From Kitagawia praeruptora (taxonomy: Eukaryota; Streptophyta; Magnoliopsida; Apiales; Apiaceae), in NCBI GenBank assembly GCA_037693485.1, contig CM075350.1, forward strand, positions 60,616,001-60,680,000: a DNA stretch of 64,000 nucleotides, in the 5' to 3' direction. Under the pieces are notes generated by a model, which saw only the letters and a program-made list of their open reading frames with translations, had not been told where the DNA came from and ran no database searches. The translations under genes were made by a program, and so were the position numbers. Shown here piece after piece: positions 11,097 through 22,196 of this stretch (its first letter is position 1; each line of letters opens with the position of its first letter).

Positions 11097-12743
11097 ATGG
11101 ACAATGGCTTGGCCCTTCTCAAAGATACTGTCACAGGGCTGGGGCATAAGTTTCAATCTCTGTCTGATCAAACCACTGGCTCAAATGCCATGCTGAGAAC
11201 AATGTTCAAGAATCAATATGGGGATAAGCTGGTAACTGAGGTCCCTGTTCATGACATGACCAAGTATGAAGTCCAAAGACTCAAGGATCAATCACTCTCT
11301 GGCTTCAGGGCACATGAGCTATTCACTAAAGTGGATACTCTTGAAAAGAAGGTGGCTACTCTCACTAAGTCCAATGCTCATCTTACAAACAAGGTTGCCC
11401 TTCTCAATGATCAGTTGGATACTCAAGCAACCACCACAGCTGATGTTCTTCTGCATCAACAATCTATGTTGGCTGCTATGATGAAGCATATGGGTCTTCC
11501 TCTCCCTGATGATTCTTCAAACCCAAAGGTCAATTCTAAAGCCTCTGTGCCTGACAACAAGCCTAAGGGGGAGAAAAGGTTAAGAAACTCAAATCCAAAG
11601 GGGGAGAAACCTAAGGAGAAGGGCATACAGATAAATGAGGGTGGTCACCAAAGAGCTTCAAAATCTATAACCAATGTGCCAGGCAAAGGAAAAACAAAGG
11701 TTGATGAGCCTCCTACCTCACTGCCAGTTGTTACTCTACCAACTGTGCATGTCATTACTCCTGGTGGTCAGAAGCAATCTATCACAACCACAGTGGTTGC
11801 AGGGAGTATGCCATCTGACAAACCTCCATCCTCCATATCTGAAAGTGCAAAGCCTATAGAAGTCAAAGTTATTACTGAGGCCAAGCTACAAGAAGTTGCT
11901 AACTCAAATGTTTATCATGATAAAGCCTTCTTGAAGTTTCTGAAAGCCACAAGGGAACAGGCTGGTGACACTCAGTTCTATCTGAGGGAGTTGAAGGAGC
12001 AGATTGACTACATCACTGTCATTCCCAAGAAAGTCAATAATCTATGGTTCAAGGAGATAGTGATGATATCCAAATCAAAGATATGGCATCTAACATACAA
12101 GACTCTACACGCCCTAAAACACTCAGAGATAGATGCCATACTTGAGCTTATTGAGAAGAGAAATGCGAACAACAAAAGTCTGTTTGATGATTTGAGGAAT
12201 GGCCAATCTTCAAGGCTGCCAAAAGTGATCAAGAAGCCATGGACAATCATCTATCAGTCTGGCACCAAAATTGAAGACATCAAGCAATTGGTCATTCCCC
12301 ATGAACTCACTTCTCGAAATCACAGACTGGTCATTGCTATCATTGATCAACTACAGAAGAAGGTTGGAGCCAGAAATGCTGAAGAAATTGAAGCACTGCA
12401 CATTCTCAGATCTTTTATAGCAACTGGTGAAACTCCAGAGATGGCTCAACCTAGGAGAAATAAGGATGATGACTCTGAAGACAAAAGTGTTAGGAGAAGG
12501 AGACATCACAGGAGAGATAAGGGTGATGAAGATGAGAAGAAGAAGAAGGATGACAAGAATAAGAAAGATGGTGATGATCAAGGAAAAGTCTATGAGAGGA
12601 AGATTGGAAAACAGCAAGCCTTAGGCATTGCTAGCAGTAACCTCACCACAACACAAGACTCTGAGTCTAGGATGAATACTGTTAGTAATGACCTACCAAA
12701 ATCTGATTCAATGGCTTCTGCAACTGTTTTGCCACCTCAATAA
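11097..12743 (+). CDS. Sirevirus 3' region, third segment (548 aa), coiled coil and basic tail
   Basis: It starts at the ATG at 11097, 18 bases after the TGA, in the same frame as the two segments upstream, and ends at TAA 12741. Residues 60-135 form a heptad-rich coiled coil (VDTLEKKVATLTKSNAHL). A Lys/Pro-rich disordered linker follows, then a second folded-looking region at about 270-450, and a very charged tail (DEDEKKKKDDKNKKDGDD). Its start and first 139 residues recur at 57856-58265 on the minus strand. Function unknown; a structural role alongside Gag is one guess. Confidence 0.6.
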   Translation: MDNGLALLKDTVTGLGHKFQSLSDQTTGSNAMLRTMFKNQYGDKLVTEVPVHDMTKYEVQRLKDQSLSGFRAHELFTKVDTLEKKVATLTKSNAHLTNKVALLNDQLDTQATTTADVLLHQQSMLAAMMKHMGLPLPDDSSNPKVNSKASVPDNKPKGEKRLRNSNPKGEKPKEKGIQINEGGHQRASKSITNVPGKGKTKVDEPPTSLPVVTLPTVHVITPGGQKQSITTTVVAGSMPSDKPPSSISESAKPIEVKVITEAKLQEVANSNVYHDKAFLKFLKATREQAGDTQFYLRELKEQIDYITVIPKKVNNLWFKEIVMISKSKIWHLTYKTLHALKHSEIDAILELIEKRNANNKSLFDDLRNGQSSRLPKVIKKPWTIIYQSGTKIEDIKQLVIPHELTSRNHRLVIAIIDQLQKKVGARNAEEIEALHILRSFIATGETPEMAQPRRNKDDDSEDKSVRRRRHHRRDKGDEDEKKKKDDKNKKDGDDQGKVYERKIGKQQALGIASSNLTTTQDSESRMNTVSNDLPKSDSMASATVLPPQ

Positions 12744-13577
12744 GAGAAGAAGATTCAAGCCAAGAAACCATGTGTATGTTTCAGAAAGCAAACTGCTAAT
12801 GGAACACTACTATGGTCTACCAACAAAGGTCAAAGATTTTAGCCAAGCAACCATGTAAAAAGGATCAAATTCAAACAAGCTGCAAGGAAACCAAGGCTAT
12901 CCAAATCAAGGACTCTGACAATTTATCCAGGATTGAGACTCCAACCACTTGATGAAGACTTTGATATAGACCAACTGCAATTCCTAAGAGCTCAGAGAAT
13001 TTATCATGTTGCCATTATTGATGATTGCCTAGAAGTCAAATATATTGATGGAAGAGAGGAGAAATTCAGACAAGGGCAGTGTCAAAAGTATGGCAAGTTG
13101 GATGACATAGAAAGGATGATTGCACTATTGGATGCTAATGTGGAAAGGGTTTGGAAACTGGAGCTAGCTGCTTTTGTATAGATGAAAAGAGATCATGATA
13201 AAGAGATAAGGAAGGGATGCCTTGAGAGATAGATAGAAAGGGAGAAGGAAATTGATAGACTGGAAGCTGAAGCAGAAAAGCTAAGGGCAAAAGGATTATG
13301 TAGAGTTCAGTTCAATCCCTATTTGGTGAAGTATAGAAGAAGGAATGGGGAGCATGTCAATATAAGAATGGACCTACTCAATCACTATCCTGCCAACATT
13401 CTGAAGCCAGTACTTGAAGATTTCAAGAATTCTATTTTGCTTGAAGAGTTGGATGCCTTAGCTGAGATCATAAAGGCCATGGATGAGAATGCAAGAAAGG
13501 AGAAAGAAAGAAGACAGAAAGCATATGATGATCTACAAACCAAGGCAATGGAGATGGAATCAAATGAGAATGGCTAG
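12744..13577 (+). pseudogene. Sirevirus 3' region, terminal remnants in the same frame
   Basis: The reading frame of the three upstream segments continues from 12744 to the final TAG at 13575, interrupted by TAG at 12840, TAG at 13179 and TAG at 13230. The pieces are highly charged, with likely helices (12933-13181 and 13323-13577). From 8817 to 13577 there is no frameshift, only stops. This suggests one ancestral frame of about 1586 codons broken by point mutations. Confidence 0.6.
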
Positions 13578-13720
13578 TATTTCATCATATTGTAAGATTG
13601 TTTATCCTGTAATTTCATTCATGTGCTCAATCAATCTACATACCTGTACTTTTAAAGTTTTATCTTTATGTATGTTTGGCTTGTTATCAGACATGAAATT
13701 GTGACTAAGGGTCTCACTCA

Positions 13721-13735
13721 CAATTTGGGGGAGAT
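13721..13735 (+). other. Polypurine tract of the copia element
   Basis: TTTGGGGGAGA ends one or two bases before the TGTTAG start of the right LTR. This is the expected site of plus-strand DNA priming. Confidence 0.88.
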
Positions 13736-15021
13736 TGTTAGTTACAGAGGCATGCCTGTATACATCTAATAACAAGCCTAATTGTTTGTAATGCTTTGCA
13801 TTACTTACATGACCTCTTAACTGAGGGAACCTCTAGTTGTAGAGTTTCTGTTTGTATTGTACTTGTAGTAGGCATCAAATCTTAGTTGTGTAACCGTACT
13901 TATAAAGTCAAGAATAATGCTTGAAAGAAGTTCCAAGGTTCATGCCTCAAGCAAGAAGATAAAGACTGTCAAATAATCACAGTTGGGATTTGAAGAAATG
14001 AAGAATTTGCCTAAGTACCAATTCGAGAAGTATATTTGTCTAGTCGAGAAGTCCAGCATTCGAGAAGTCAGGGATTCGATATCTCAAGACACTATTCGAT
14101 ATCTCTGAATACACTGTTCGATATCTCATTCGATATCTCAGAGATTCGATATGTCTACTACTCTATTCGAGAACTCAAGAAGTCAACAAGTTAAAGTGGT
14201 ATTCGAGTTCTCAAAGAGTCAACAAGTCAAAGTTCCATTCGATATCTCAAGGACTCAGAAAGCTATTCGATATCTCGAGGATTCGATAAGTCAAATGTTC
14301 TATTCGACAACTCAAGGAATCCTGATGGAAAAGAGCTATTCGAGAAGTGATTCAATATGTCAATATAACAGTGTTCGAGAACTCAGAGTTATCGATCAAG
14401 TCAATTCTAGTTCTCGAATCACTTACTTAGTCACTTCTCGAATACATTCTTGGAGACAAAATACTGAAGAAATTGTACAAGTCAGAAACCTGCAACAAGC
14501 CAATGCACTTTATGGACCATAATCTGTAACGTGCTCTGGAAAGGCTACAAGGAAGCTTGGAGAGATATAGAAGAGACAAGGGGCTAAAGAAGTGGATCTA
14601 AACAGGCTTTGCAAAGTCAAATCTGTAACCGTTTGGACACTTACTCAAAAAGGATAGACAGACTAGAAAGTAATTTGTTCAGCTACCTTATTTGTAGTAA
14701 GTAGGGTGTATCCATGTTCTATAAGGATACAGCCTCACTTCCTTAGCAACTAACTTTGTGAGTCAAGTTTTTCATACACTGTAAGCTGTATCTCTCTGAG
14801 AAAAACGAAGCTGAGAATACTATCATTTGTATTCACAGATTGTAGCAACCTTTATCTAATAATACATTAGATTAAAGTAATATTGTGTTTTGTGTTGTTC
14901 TTTATCCGCACCTTCACTCTTGCACACACAAACACTTACTTGTTACACAGACTCGAACAAGAAAAGTTCAAGAATCCATTCACCCCCCTCTGTATTCTTT
15001 TACTGTATTCAATACTCAACA
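13736..15021 (+). repeat. 3' LTR of the Sirevirus-type copia element
   Basis: It is 1286 bp, starts TGTTAG and ends CA at 15021, and is followed by the target duplication GTTAC (15022-15026). It is about 99% identical to the left LTR, and the ATTCGAGAA word array is conserved. Confidence 0.95.
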
Positions 15022-15026
15022 GTTAC

Positions 15027-15590
15027 AATGTTAAGAGTTATTCAGATATGTATATAAATTTGCTTTTAATTAAAATTTAATAATATAACTTTTTGTTCAA
15101 GAATATAATATTAGTAGATATAATTTAAATTTCAAGAAGATGAGATTATGTCAATTATAATTATATAGTGAATTGTGAGAAATAAATACAAAAAGAAAAT
15201 ATCGACTAATAATGTATCTATACCGATCATAACATATAAAGATAATGTACTTTTTTTTTGGTTAAATAAGATAATGTACCTTTAATTTTGAAAATTAAGT
15301 AATTTATGTTTATACATAAAAAAAATCAATCTTTCATTTGGAGAGCATTTAATAATCGACATCTTGATGCAGAAAGATTAATAACATTAATGCATAAATT
15401 AATTAAATAAATTATTAGGAGATCATTAATAAAAATTAATTTTACCATAATTATATTATAGATTTAGAGACAATGAGAAGTTGTGAAAAAATAATTTAAT
15501 TTTTCTTTCCTGAAATCATAAAAATACTTATATTCTAAGTGGATCTAAATAATTGTTTTATACATACATAGTGTTGTAAATTTTAAAAGT
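15027..15590. other. AT-rich sequence without recognisable features
   Basis: This is the continuation of the sequence into which the copia element inserted. It is AT-rich with poly-A and poly-T runs, and I see no coding frame, repeat or TE terminus in it. Confidence 0.5.
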
Positions 15591-15601
15591 TATTATCAAT
15601 A

Positions 15602-17580
15602 TATTTTTTCAAAAATACTCATCCTTTAAAAAAAAAAAATTAAAAATACTACCACTTCTAAAACTATTTATAAAAATACCTTTTTTTAAAATTCTTTTTT
15701 CAAAAATACGGTCCACTTCTAAAACTATTTATAAAAATACCTTTTTTTAAAATTCTTTTTTCAAAAATACGGTTTGCAAACAATGCAACCTCATTTATAA
15801 CTTCCGGCGGCGCAGCCGTGTGAGTTGCAAATGAGGTTGCAATGGTTGCAAAGGTTGCAAAGGTTGCAATGGTTACAAAAGTTACAACTGAAAACTGTAG
15901 GTTGAAAAAGTTGCAAAGGTTGAAAATTCGTCTGCTCCCCCATATAGCATATAAGGTTGCATATGAGGCAACCTCATATGCAACCTTATATGCAACCGGA
16001 AACTGAAAACTGGAAGTTCAAGTTCAAGTTCAAGTTCCAGTTTTCAGTTGTCATTTTCGACCTCTTTTTTGAAATCTATTATATAGGAGGTCGAAAATGA
16101 CAAATGAAAACTAGAACTTGCAATCAGAAATTCGTCTGTTCCCCTATACAGCATATAAGGTTGCATATGAGGTTGCGTATGAGGTTGCGTAGCAACCTCA
16201 TATGCAACCGAACCTCATACGCAACCTTATATGCAACCGAAAATACGGTCCACTTCTAAAACTATTTATAAAAATACCTTTTTTTAAAATTCTTTTTTCA
16301 AAAATACGGTTTGCAAACAATGCAACCTCATTTATAACTTCCGGCGGCGCAGCCGTGTGAGTTGCAAATGAGGTTGCAATGGTTGCAAAGGTTGCAAAGG
16401 TTGCAATGGTTACAAAAGTTACAACTGAAAACTGTAGGTTGAAAAAGTTGCAAAGGTTGAAAATTCGTCTGCTCCCCCATATAGCATATAAGGTTGCATA
16501 TGAGGCAACCTCATATGCAACCTTATATGCAACCGGAAACTGAAAACTGGAAGTTCAAGTTCAAGTTCAAGTTCCAGTTTTCAGTTGTCATTTTCGACCT
16601 CTTTTTTGAAATCTATTATATAGGAGGTCGAAAATGACAAATGAAAACTAGAACTTGCAATCAGAAATTCGTCTGTTCCCCTATACAGCATATAAGGTTG
16701 CATATGAGGTTGCGTATGAGGTTGCGTAGCAACCTCATATGCAACCGAACCTCATACGCAACCTTATATGCAACCGAAAACTGAAAACTGGATGTTAAAG
16801 TTCCTGTTTTCAGTTGTCATTTTCGACCTCTTTTTTGAAATTTATAATATATATTGTAGATTTCAAAAAAGAGGTCGAAAATGACAACTGAAAACTGAAA
16901 CTTGCAATCAGAAATTCGTCTGCTCCCCTATACAGCATATAAGGTTGCATATGAGGTTGCGTATGAGGATTTCAAAAAAGAGGTCGAAAATGACAACTGA
17001 AAACTGAAACTTGCAATCAGAAATTCGTCTGCTCCCCTATACAGCATATAAGGTTGCATATGAGGTTGCGTATGAGGTTGACACAACCTCATATGCAACC
17101 TTATATGCAACCGAAAACTGAAAACAGGACTTCCTGTTTTCAGTTGTCATTTTCGATCTCTTTTTTGAAATCTATAATATATATTGTAGATTTCAAAAAA
17201 GAGGTCGAAAATGACAACTGAAAACTGAAACTTGCAATCGGAAATTCATATGCAACCTTTGCAACCTATTAGTTGAATGTAATCGGAAATTCATATTAGT
17301 TGAATGTGGTTGCATTCAGTTGAATATTGCCCCTGACGGGGCCTTGGAAACCAAATCCACCAAAATCACCCCATCCTAAAAAAAACAAAAAAAGTGTAAA
17401 ACAAGTTGCATATGCAACCACATAAAATAAAACTTAAAAGATAGTATTTTTGAAAATAAAACTTGAAAGATAGTATTTTTGTAAATAACTTTTAAAGTGA
17501 TAGTATTTTTGAAAATAATTTCAAAAAGATAGTATATGGGGTAATTTCCCAAGAATTTAATATTAAGTGTAATTATTTTT
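15602..17580. mobile_element. Non-autonomous long-inverted-end element with hairpins
   Basis: The outer left side repeats AAAAATACTACCACTT and AAAATACC words; the outer right side has their complements (AAAGTGATAGTATTTTTG, 17490-17510). The interior is made of GGTTGCATATGAG/GCAACCTCATATG words and strong hairpins at 16050-16101, 16587-16638, 16816-16885 and 17146-17215. A 61-bp tandem repeat (15652/15713) and a 537-bp tandem duplication are included. TATTATCAATA occurs just outside both ends (15591-15601 and 17581-17591) and may be the target duplication. No transposase is visible. A MULE-like or foldback origin is my best guess. Confidence 0.55.
15711..16784. repeat. 537-bp tandem duplication (15711-16247 and 16248-16784)
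   Basis: The two units look identical wherever I compared them, including short internal words and the hairpin at 16050-16101/16587-16638. Each unit starts GTCCACTTCTAAAAC. The lack of differences means either a very recent duplication or an assembly artefact. Confidence 0.85.
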
Positions 17581-17725
17581 TATTATCAATAAGAAACGAA
17601 ATATGAGTTGCATATCCTGCTGTGCAAAAGTTATTGAAGCTTCTTTTTCTTTGATTGATGCTAGAAAATTAATACACAAAAATTGAAGATTGAGCGGGGG
17701 AATCGATGTCTCTAGCCTGGACAAC

Positions 17726-18497
17726 TAGGGATGGCAACGGGTTGGATCGGGTTGGATATCTGTGATATCCAAATCCAAACCCGAATTCTTAATCCAAATC
17801 CAAATCCAATCCAAATCCAAATGGATTTGGAAATTCAAAATCCAAACCCGATCCACCGGGTTTGGATCGGGTTCGGGTTTTATCCAAACCCGAAAATTTT
17901 AATTCTTTGTAAAAAAGTAGTAATATTTTTTTAATATAAATTTCATAAAAATTAAAATTACAATAGCAAATAAATATCTAGATTGCATAGACATGAAAAT
18001 AAATAAGTCCAAGTTACACCACTATTAATATCTAAAGACATAAAAATTAATATACAATTGCAAATAAATATCCACATAGGCAGAGTGTAGACTAGAAGAC
18101 TAGCAGTAGCACATCATGTGTATCAAAATTGCCTGAACTAAGAAATTTCATAGTAGCACAACATGTGTATCAAAATTGCCTGAACAAAATTACCTAGTGT
18201 AACTAAGTAACGGGTATTTATTTTTAAGGAATAAATTATTATATATATATATATATTATATAATTTATATATGTATATATATCGGGTTTTTTTCGGGTTT
18301 CGGGTTTGGATCGGGTTTGGGTCGGGTTTTCGGGTTTCGGGTTTGGATCGGGTTGGATATAGCTAATATCCAAATCCAAATCCAAACTCTTTCGGGTTTA
18401 AAAATCAAATCCAAATCCAAAAAATCGGGTTCGGTAAAATCCAATCGGGTCGAATTGGATCGGATATCCATCGGATCGGTTTTTTTTGCCATCCCTA
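17726..18497. mobile_element. hAT-type MITE with perfect TIR and 8-bp TSD
   Basis: The ends are TAGGGATGGCAA and its exact complement TTGCCATCCCTA. Both sides carry the 8-bp direct repeat TGGACAAC (17718-17725 and 18498-18505), the target size of hAT transposons. The 772-bp interior consists of subterminal iterations of ATCCAAATCCAAA and CGGGTTTGGATCGGGT, with an AT microsatellite near 18240. The frames at 17731-17934 and 18265-18504 are products of the word repeats. It has no transposase of its own. Confidence 0.93.
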
Positions 18498-18522
18498 TGG
18501 ACAACCATGCGCCACTTTCTCA

Positions 18523-19279
18523 GGACATCTCCAACAGTTTGGTTTAAATTTGGACCTATTTTTTGTCTAAATTTGGATCAAGCCCCTCTCCAATTCTAAT
18601 AGTTTGATTCAAATTTTGATTCAAATTATAAAATAATTATTCAATATTTAAAATGTTATAATGAAAAACATTTCATTATTCTAATATAATAATATGATAT
18701 TAATAATTAGTTATTAATTAATAGTATTATTTTTACATATAATTAATGAATAATTAATGTAATTCTAAATAGCTATGGGCAATATTTCGACTATCTTGAT
18801 GGAATCGATCTAATTTGGACGACTAAATTGATAATTTAGATCGCATTACATTTTCGTTTAAATTATATTTTAATTTAAATTTTATGTGTTGTTATCTTTA
18901 TTTTATATGTTTGAATGTATTTTCAATTTAAATTATGTATTGTCAAATTTAATTTAAAAAATGCAAGCATATTTGATTTAATTATGTTTTAGTATTTTGT
19001 GAATATTAAAGTAAGAGTAAAAAATAATTATATTATATTATTAGTTAATTATATGTGTAAGTATCATTTATCAAAAATTTATCTAATAAACTAAATAAAC
19101 AAAATTGAAAAGTTATAATTTTAGTATAAAAGTATATTTGAACCGATGAATAGTGTCGATCCAAATTTTGGACCGATGAATAGTGTCGGTCTTGGACCGA
19201 GATTTAGACCAATATTAGATGAATTTGAACCGAAATTAATCCAAATTTGAATCTTTAGACCACTATTCAAGATGGTCTC
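18523..19279. mobile_element. Probable MITE with degenerate inverted ends
   Basis: The left end (GACATCTCCAACAGTTTGG) and the complement of the right end (ACTATTCAAGATGGTCT) are imperfect inverted copies of the 'CATCTCCAACAG' terminus seen in many plant MITEs. The subterminal words AATAGTGTCGGTC and GGACCGA are repeated on the right. I found no clear target duplication, so the boundaries are approximate. Confidence 0.4.
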
Positions 19280-20035
19280 ATCAAACCAAGTGAATAACAA
19301 AAATGAATAACCTCAAGCCTCAGGCTTGAAAGTCGATTTTCATAACTAAGGTTCCAATTAGACCAGACAAATTGGGTCTGGATTCGAAAAACTGATCCGA
19401 AATTCATGGAACCGAGATCCGATTTTATATTCGAATTAGATTAACCAAAATTTAACCGAATCTAAAATAATCCGATCTAAACCGAAATCCGATCCGATAT
19501 AGTCAAATCCGATTATTGTCCGAAAATCGATCTCATCCGATCCAAAAATTATCCAAACCGAATATCTAACCAATAATAATCCGAAATACTTGATCCGATG
19601 ATGATCCAAAACCGATCAAATTTGAAAAAAAAAAATTATCCGGCAAAATAAAATGTACCCAAAAAATTATGAAATTAATACCTAAGCACAAGCAAACATC
19701 GATATACAACCTTGCAGGCTCAAAATCATCAAAAACCCTTTCAAACCTTCAAATTGAATTAAATTCCAAATATTATCCAGAAAAATATTTGTTCGAAATA
19801 AGAAAATATTTATATCAATGTATAGAGCTCGATTTGTAGAACATATACATATGTAAGTCATTAAATTTGGATAAGCAGATTGAAAGATATAAATTTTTGA
19901 AGATTAAATTTGTATGTATATGTGAGAGAAAGAGATAAAGTTGCCGCAAGAATGGGGGTGTGAGCTGGGGGGAGGGGGCTGCGGAAACGGACCGGGGGTA
20001 GTTAAGTTAATTTTTATTTTTTTTGTTAAATAATA

Positions 20036-20309
20036 CTCCCTCCGTCCGCATGAGTTCTTAACATTTGTTTTTTGCACGGGAACTAAGATAATGGTGTAAT
20101 AATATTATTAAAATAAATGAAGTAGTGGGTGTAATAGTGATTTTATTGTTAAAATAAGTTAAGTAGTGGGTGTAATAGTGTAAAGTATTGTTAAAATAAG
20201 TGAAGTAGTTAGTGTAATAATGTTAAAACTTACTATTTTAGGAAATGTTAAGAATCTATTGGAACATCCCAAAATAGAAAGTGTTAAGAATCAAAAGGGA
20301 CGGAGGGAG
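20036..20309. mobile_element. Stowaway-like (Tc1/mariner) MITE
   Basis: The 274-bp unit starts CTCCCTCCGTCC and ends with the exact complement GGACGGAGGGAG, flanked by TA on both sides (20034-20035, 20310-20311). This terminus is characteristic of plant Tc1/mariner MITEs. The interior has a repeated AAGTAGTGGGTGTAATAGTG word. Confidence 0.92.
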
Positions 20310-20999
20310 TAGTTAAGTTAAGTTATGTAATGTTATTTATATATGTATCATATGTAAGCTAATTCGTGCAAAACACGATTATTATATATTACTATTAATT
20401 AATATATTAATTATTTTATTTAATAAAAAAAATTAACTAATTTAAATAAATTTTATTATTAATTTTAAATTTATATATATTTTATACTTAATTTTATGAT
20501 ATTAATAAATATCAATAATTTAACGTAATTTTTTAATTTGCTGTTAAATAGCTTAAAAATTCAATATATATTTAAAAAATCATTTAGTGTAACCTAAAAT
20601 CTTAGAGGAAAGAATCGTAGTAAAAATTATTTAAGGGTTTAGATTAACTGATTTTTCAATTCATGTGACACTAAATGTATTAATGAGAGACAGGCAGACA
20701 ACCACATAGATGCTGACCGAAAATTTCAATTGTAATTTTAAAAACATTTTTAGAATCATAATTAAAATATAACTAAAAATACTCAAAAAATATATAAAAT
20801 AATATAAAAATTCCTAGAAAATTTTAAATTTTCAGAAGAATATTCCTAACTAGAATATGATTTTATTAAATATTTATTACCAAACAATAATTTTGTAGAA
20901 TTTCTAAATGACTTTAAATATTTAAAATAATATCTAATTTAATAATATCGATAATAATATAGTATCTTACTAACTTATTATAATAATACTTTCTCGATG

Positions 21000-21650
21000 A
21001 TTGAATAGAGAAATTAGTAGTCAACTATATATTTGACTAGTACTACTAACCGGTGGTTTGTCCCGAATTGTTGTTTCTATTTTTTAAAAAATATTTATCG
21101 ACGATTGTTTTTATATTTTAAAAAATATTTATCGACGATCCAATCGTACGGATGTCAATATATTTCTAATTTAGAGATACTCTCAAAATTTTAAAAAATA
21201 AAATTAATTTGGATAGTGAAATTAGTAGTCAACTATTGATTTGACTAGTATTACTAACTAGTACTTTGTCCCAGATTGTTGTTTCTATTTTTTTAAAAAT
21301 ATTTATCGACGATCCAACTATATGGATGTCAATATATATCTAATTTAGTGATATTTCCAAAATTTTAAAAATTAAAAAATTAGTTTGGATAGTAAAATTA
21401 GTAGTCAACTATTGACTTGACTAGTACTTTGTCCCATATTATTGTTTCTATTTTTTAAAAAATATTTACCGAGAATCGAACTGTACGAATGTCAATATAT
21501 ATCTAATTTGGTGATATTCCCAAACTTTTAAAAATAAAAAATTAATTTGGATAGTAAAATTAGTAGTCAGCTATTGATTTGACTAATACTACTAACTAGT
21601 ATTTTGTCCCATATTGTTGTTCATATTTTTTAAAAAATGTTTCTCGAAGA
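21000..21650. repeat. Tandem array, four diverged copies of about 160-200 bp
   Basis: Each copy contains AAATTAGTAGTCAACTAT, then TTTGACTAGTA, CTTTGTCCC and a TGTTGTTTCTATTTTTT word. Copies begin near 21008, 21216, 21400 and 21558. They differ by substitutions and small indels, so the array is old. It could be minisatellite expansion inside the hAT element. Confidence 0.75.
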
Positions 21651-21789
21651 TGATAATATCTAATGATTTTAGCAATGTGCATTACATGTAACATGTCATC
21701 CTAAAACACACATTTTTTAAAAATTAGTAGACATTTATTTTATTTTTCCGAAACTATTAAATAAATGAAAATTAGACATTTTCTTATTA

Positions 21790-22196
21790 TATTCAACATT
21801 TCTTGATAATTTTTAAAAACCAAAATCGGTCAAATTTATCAAAAATAACTTAAGTCGGTCGAAAATATATTTGAATATTTTGACCAAAAATAGACGACAT
21901 ATTTTCCTCCAAATAGATTAAATTCGACTGACTCCAAATTCAACCAATATTGGTCGAATTTATAAATTTGGCCGAATGTAGTCAAATATATAAACACGAC
22001 TAGAATTAAATATGACCGAATTGAATATTTAGTCATATTTAAAGTTAAAAATGACCGAATATAAATTTGATTGAATTCGGTTGAATTTAACTTTGACTAA
22101 ATAAATGTTGATGTTGAAATTAAGTTCAACCAAATCTGGTCGAATTTAAGGTTGATCATTTTTATTCGATCATTTTTAGCCGGTTTTCTTGTAGTG
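21790..22196 (-). mobile_element. CACTA (En/Spm) transposon end
   Basis: Read on the minus strand from 22196, the sequence begins CACTACAAGAAAACCGGC, the characteristic CACTA terminus. The adjoining 400 bp repeats GGTCGAATTT and GACCGAATT words in both directions, as in CACTA subterminal regions. The other end and a transposase are not identifiable, so this is a truncated or MITE-like derivative. Confidence 0.75.

Larger units (their letters stand above)
946..15021 (+). mobile_element. Ty1-copia LTR retrotransposon, Sirevirus-type, full length but inactive
   Basis: Two 1286-bp LTRs begin TGTTAG and end CA, and are flanked by the 5-bp direct repeat GTTAC (941-945 and 15022-15026). An initiator-Met tRNA primer site follows the left LTR and a purine tract precedes the right LTR. 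The gene order gag, protease, integrase, reverse transcriptase, RNase H is that of Ty1-copia. The long LTRs and the large additional coding region after pol place it with Sireviruses (Maximus/SIRE). About 16 differences between the LTRs suggest a fairly young insertion. All coding regions carry stops or frameshifts, so this copy cannot make its own proteins. Confidence 0.95.

Noticed and set aside
17731..18547. Open frames with Ile-Gln-Asn-Pro repeats
   Set aside because: They are translations of the ATCCAAATCCAAA words of the hAT MITE in both directions.
20357..20385. Hairpin CGTGCAAAACACG as a Helitron end
   Set aside because: No CTRR or its complement next to it and no partner 5' end.
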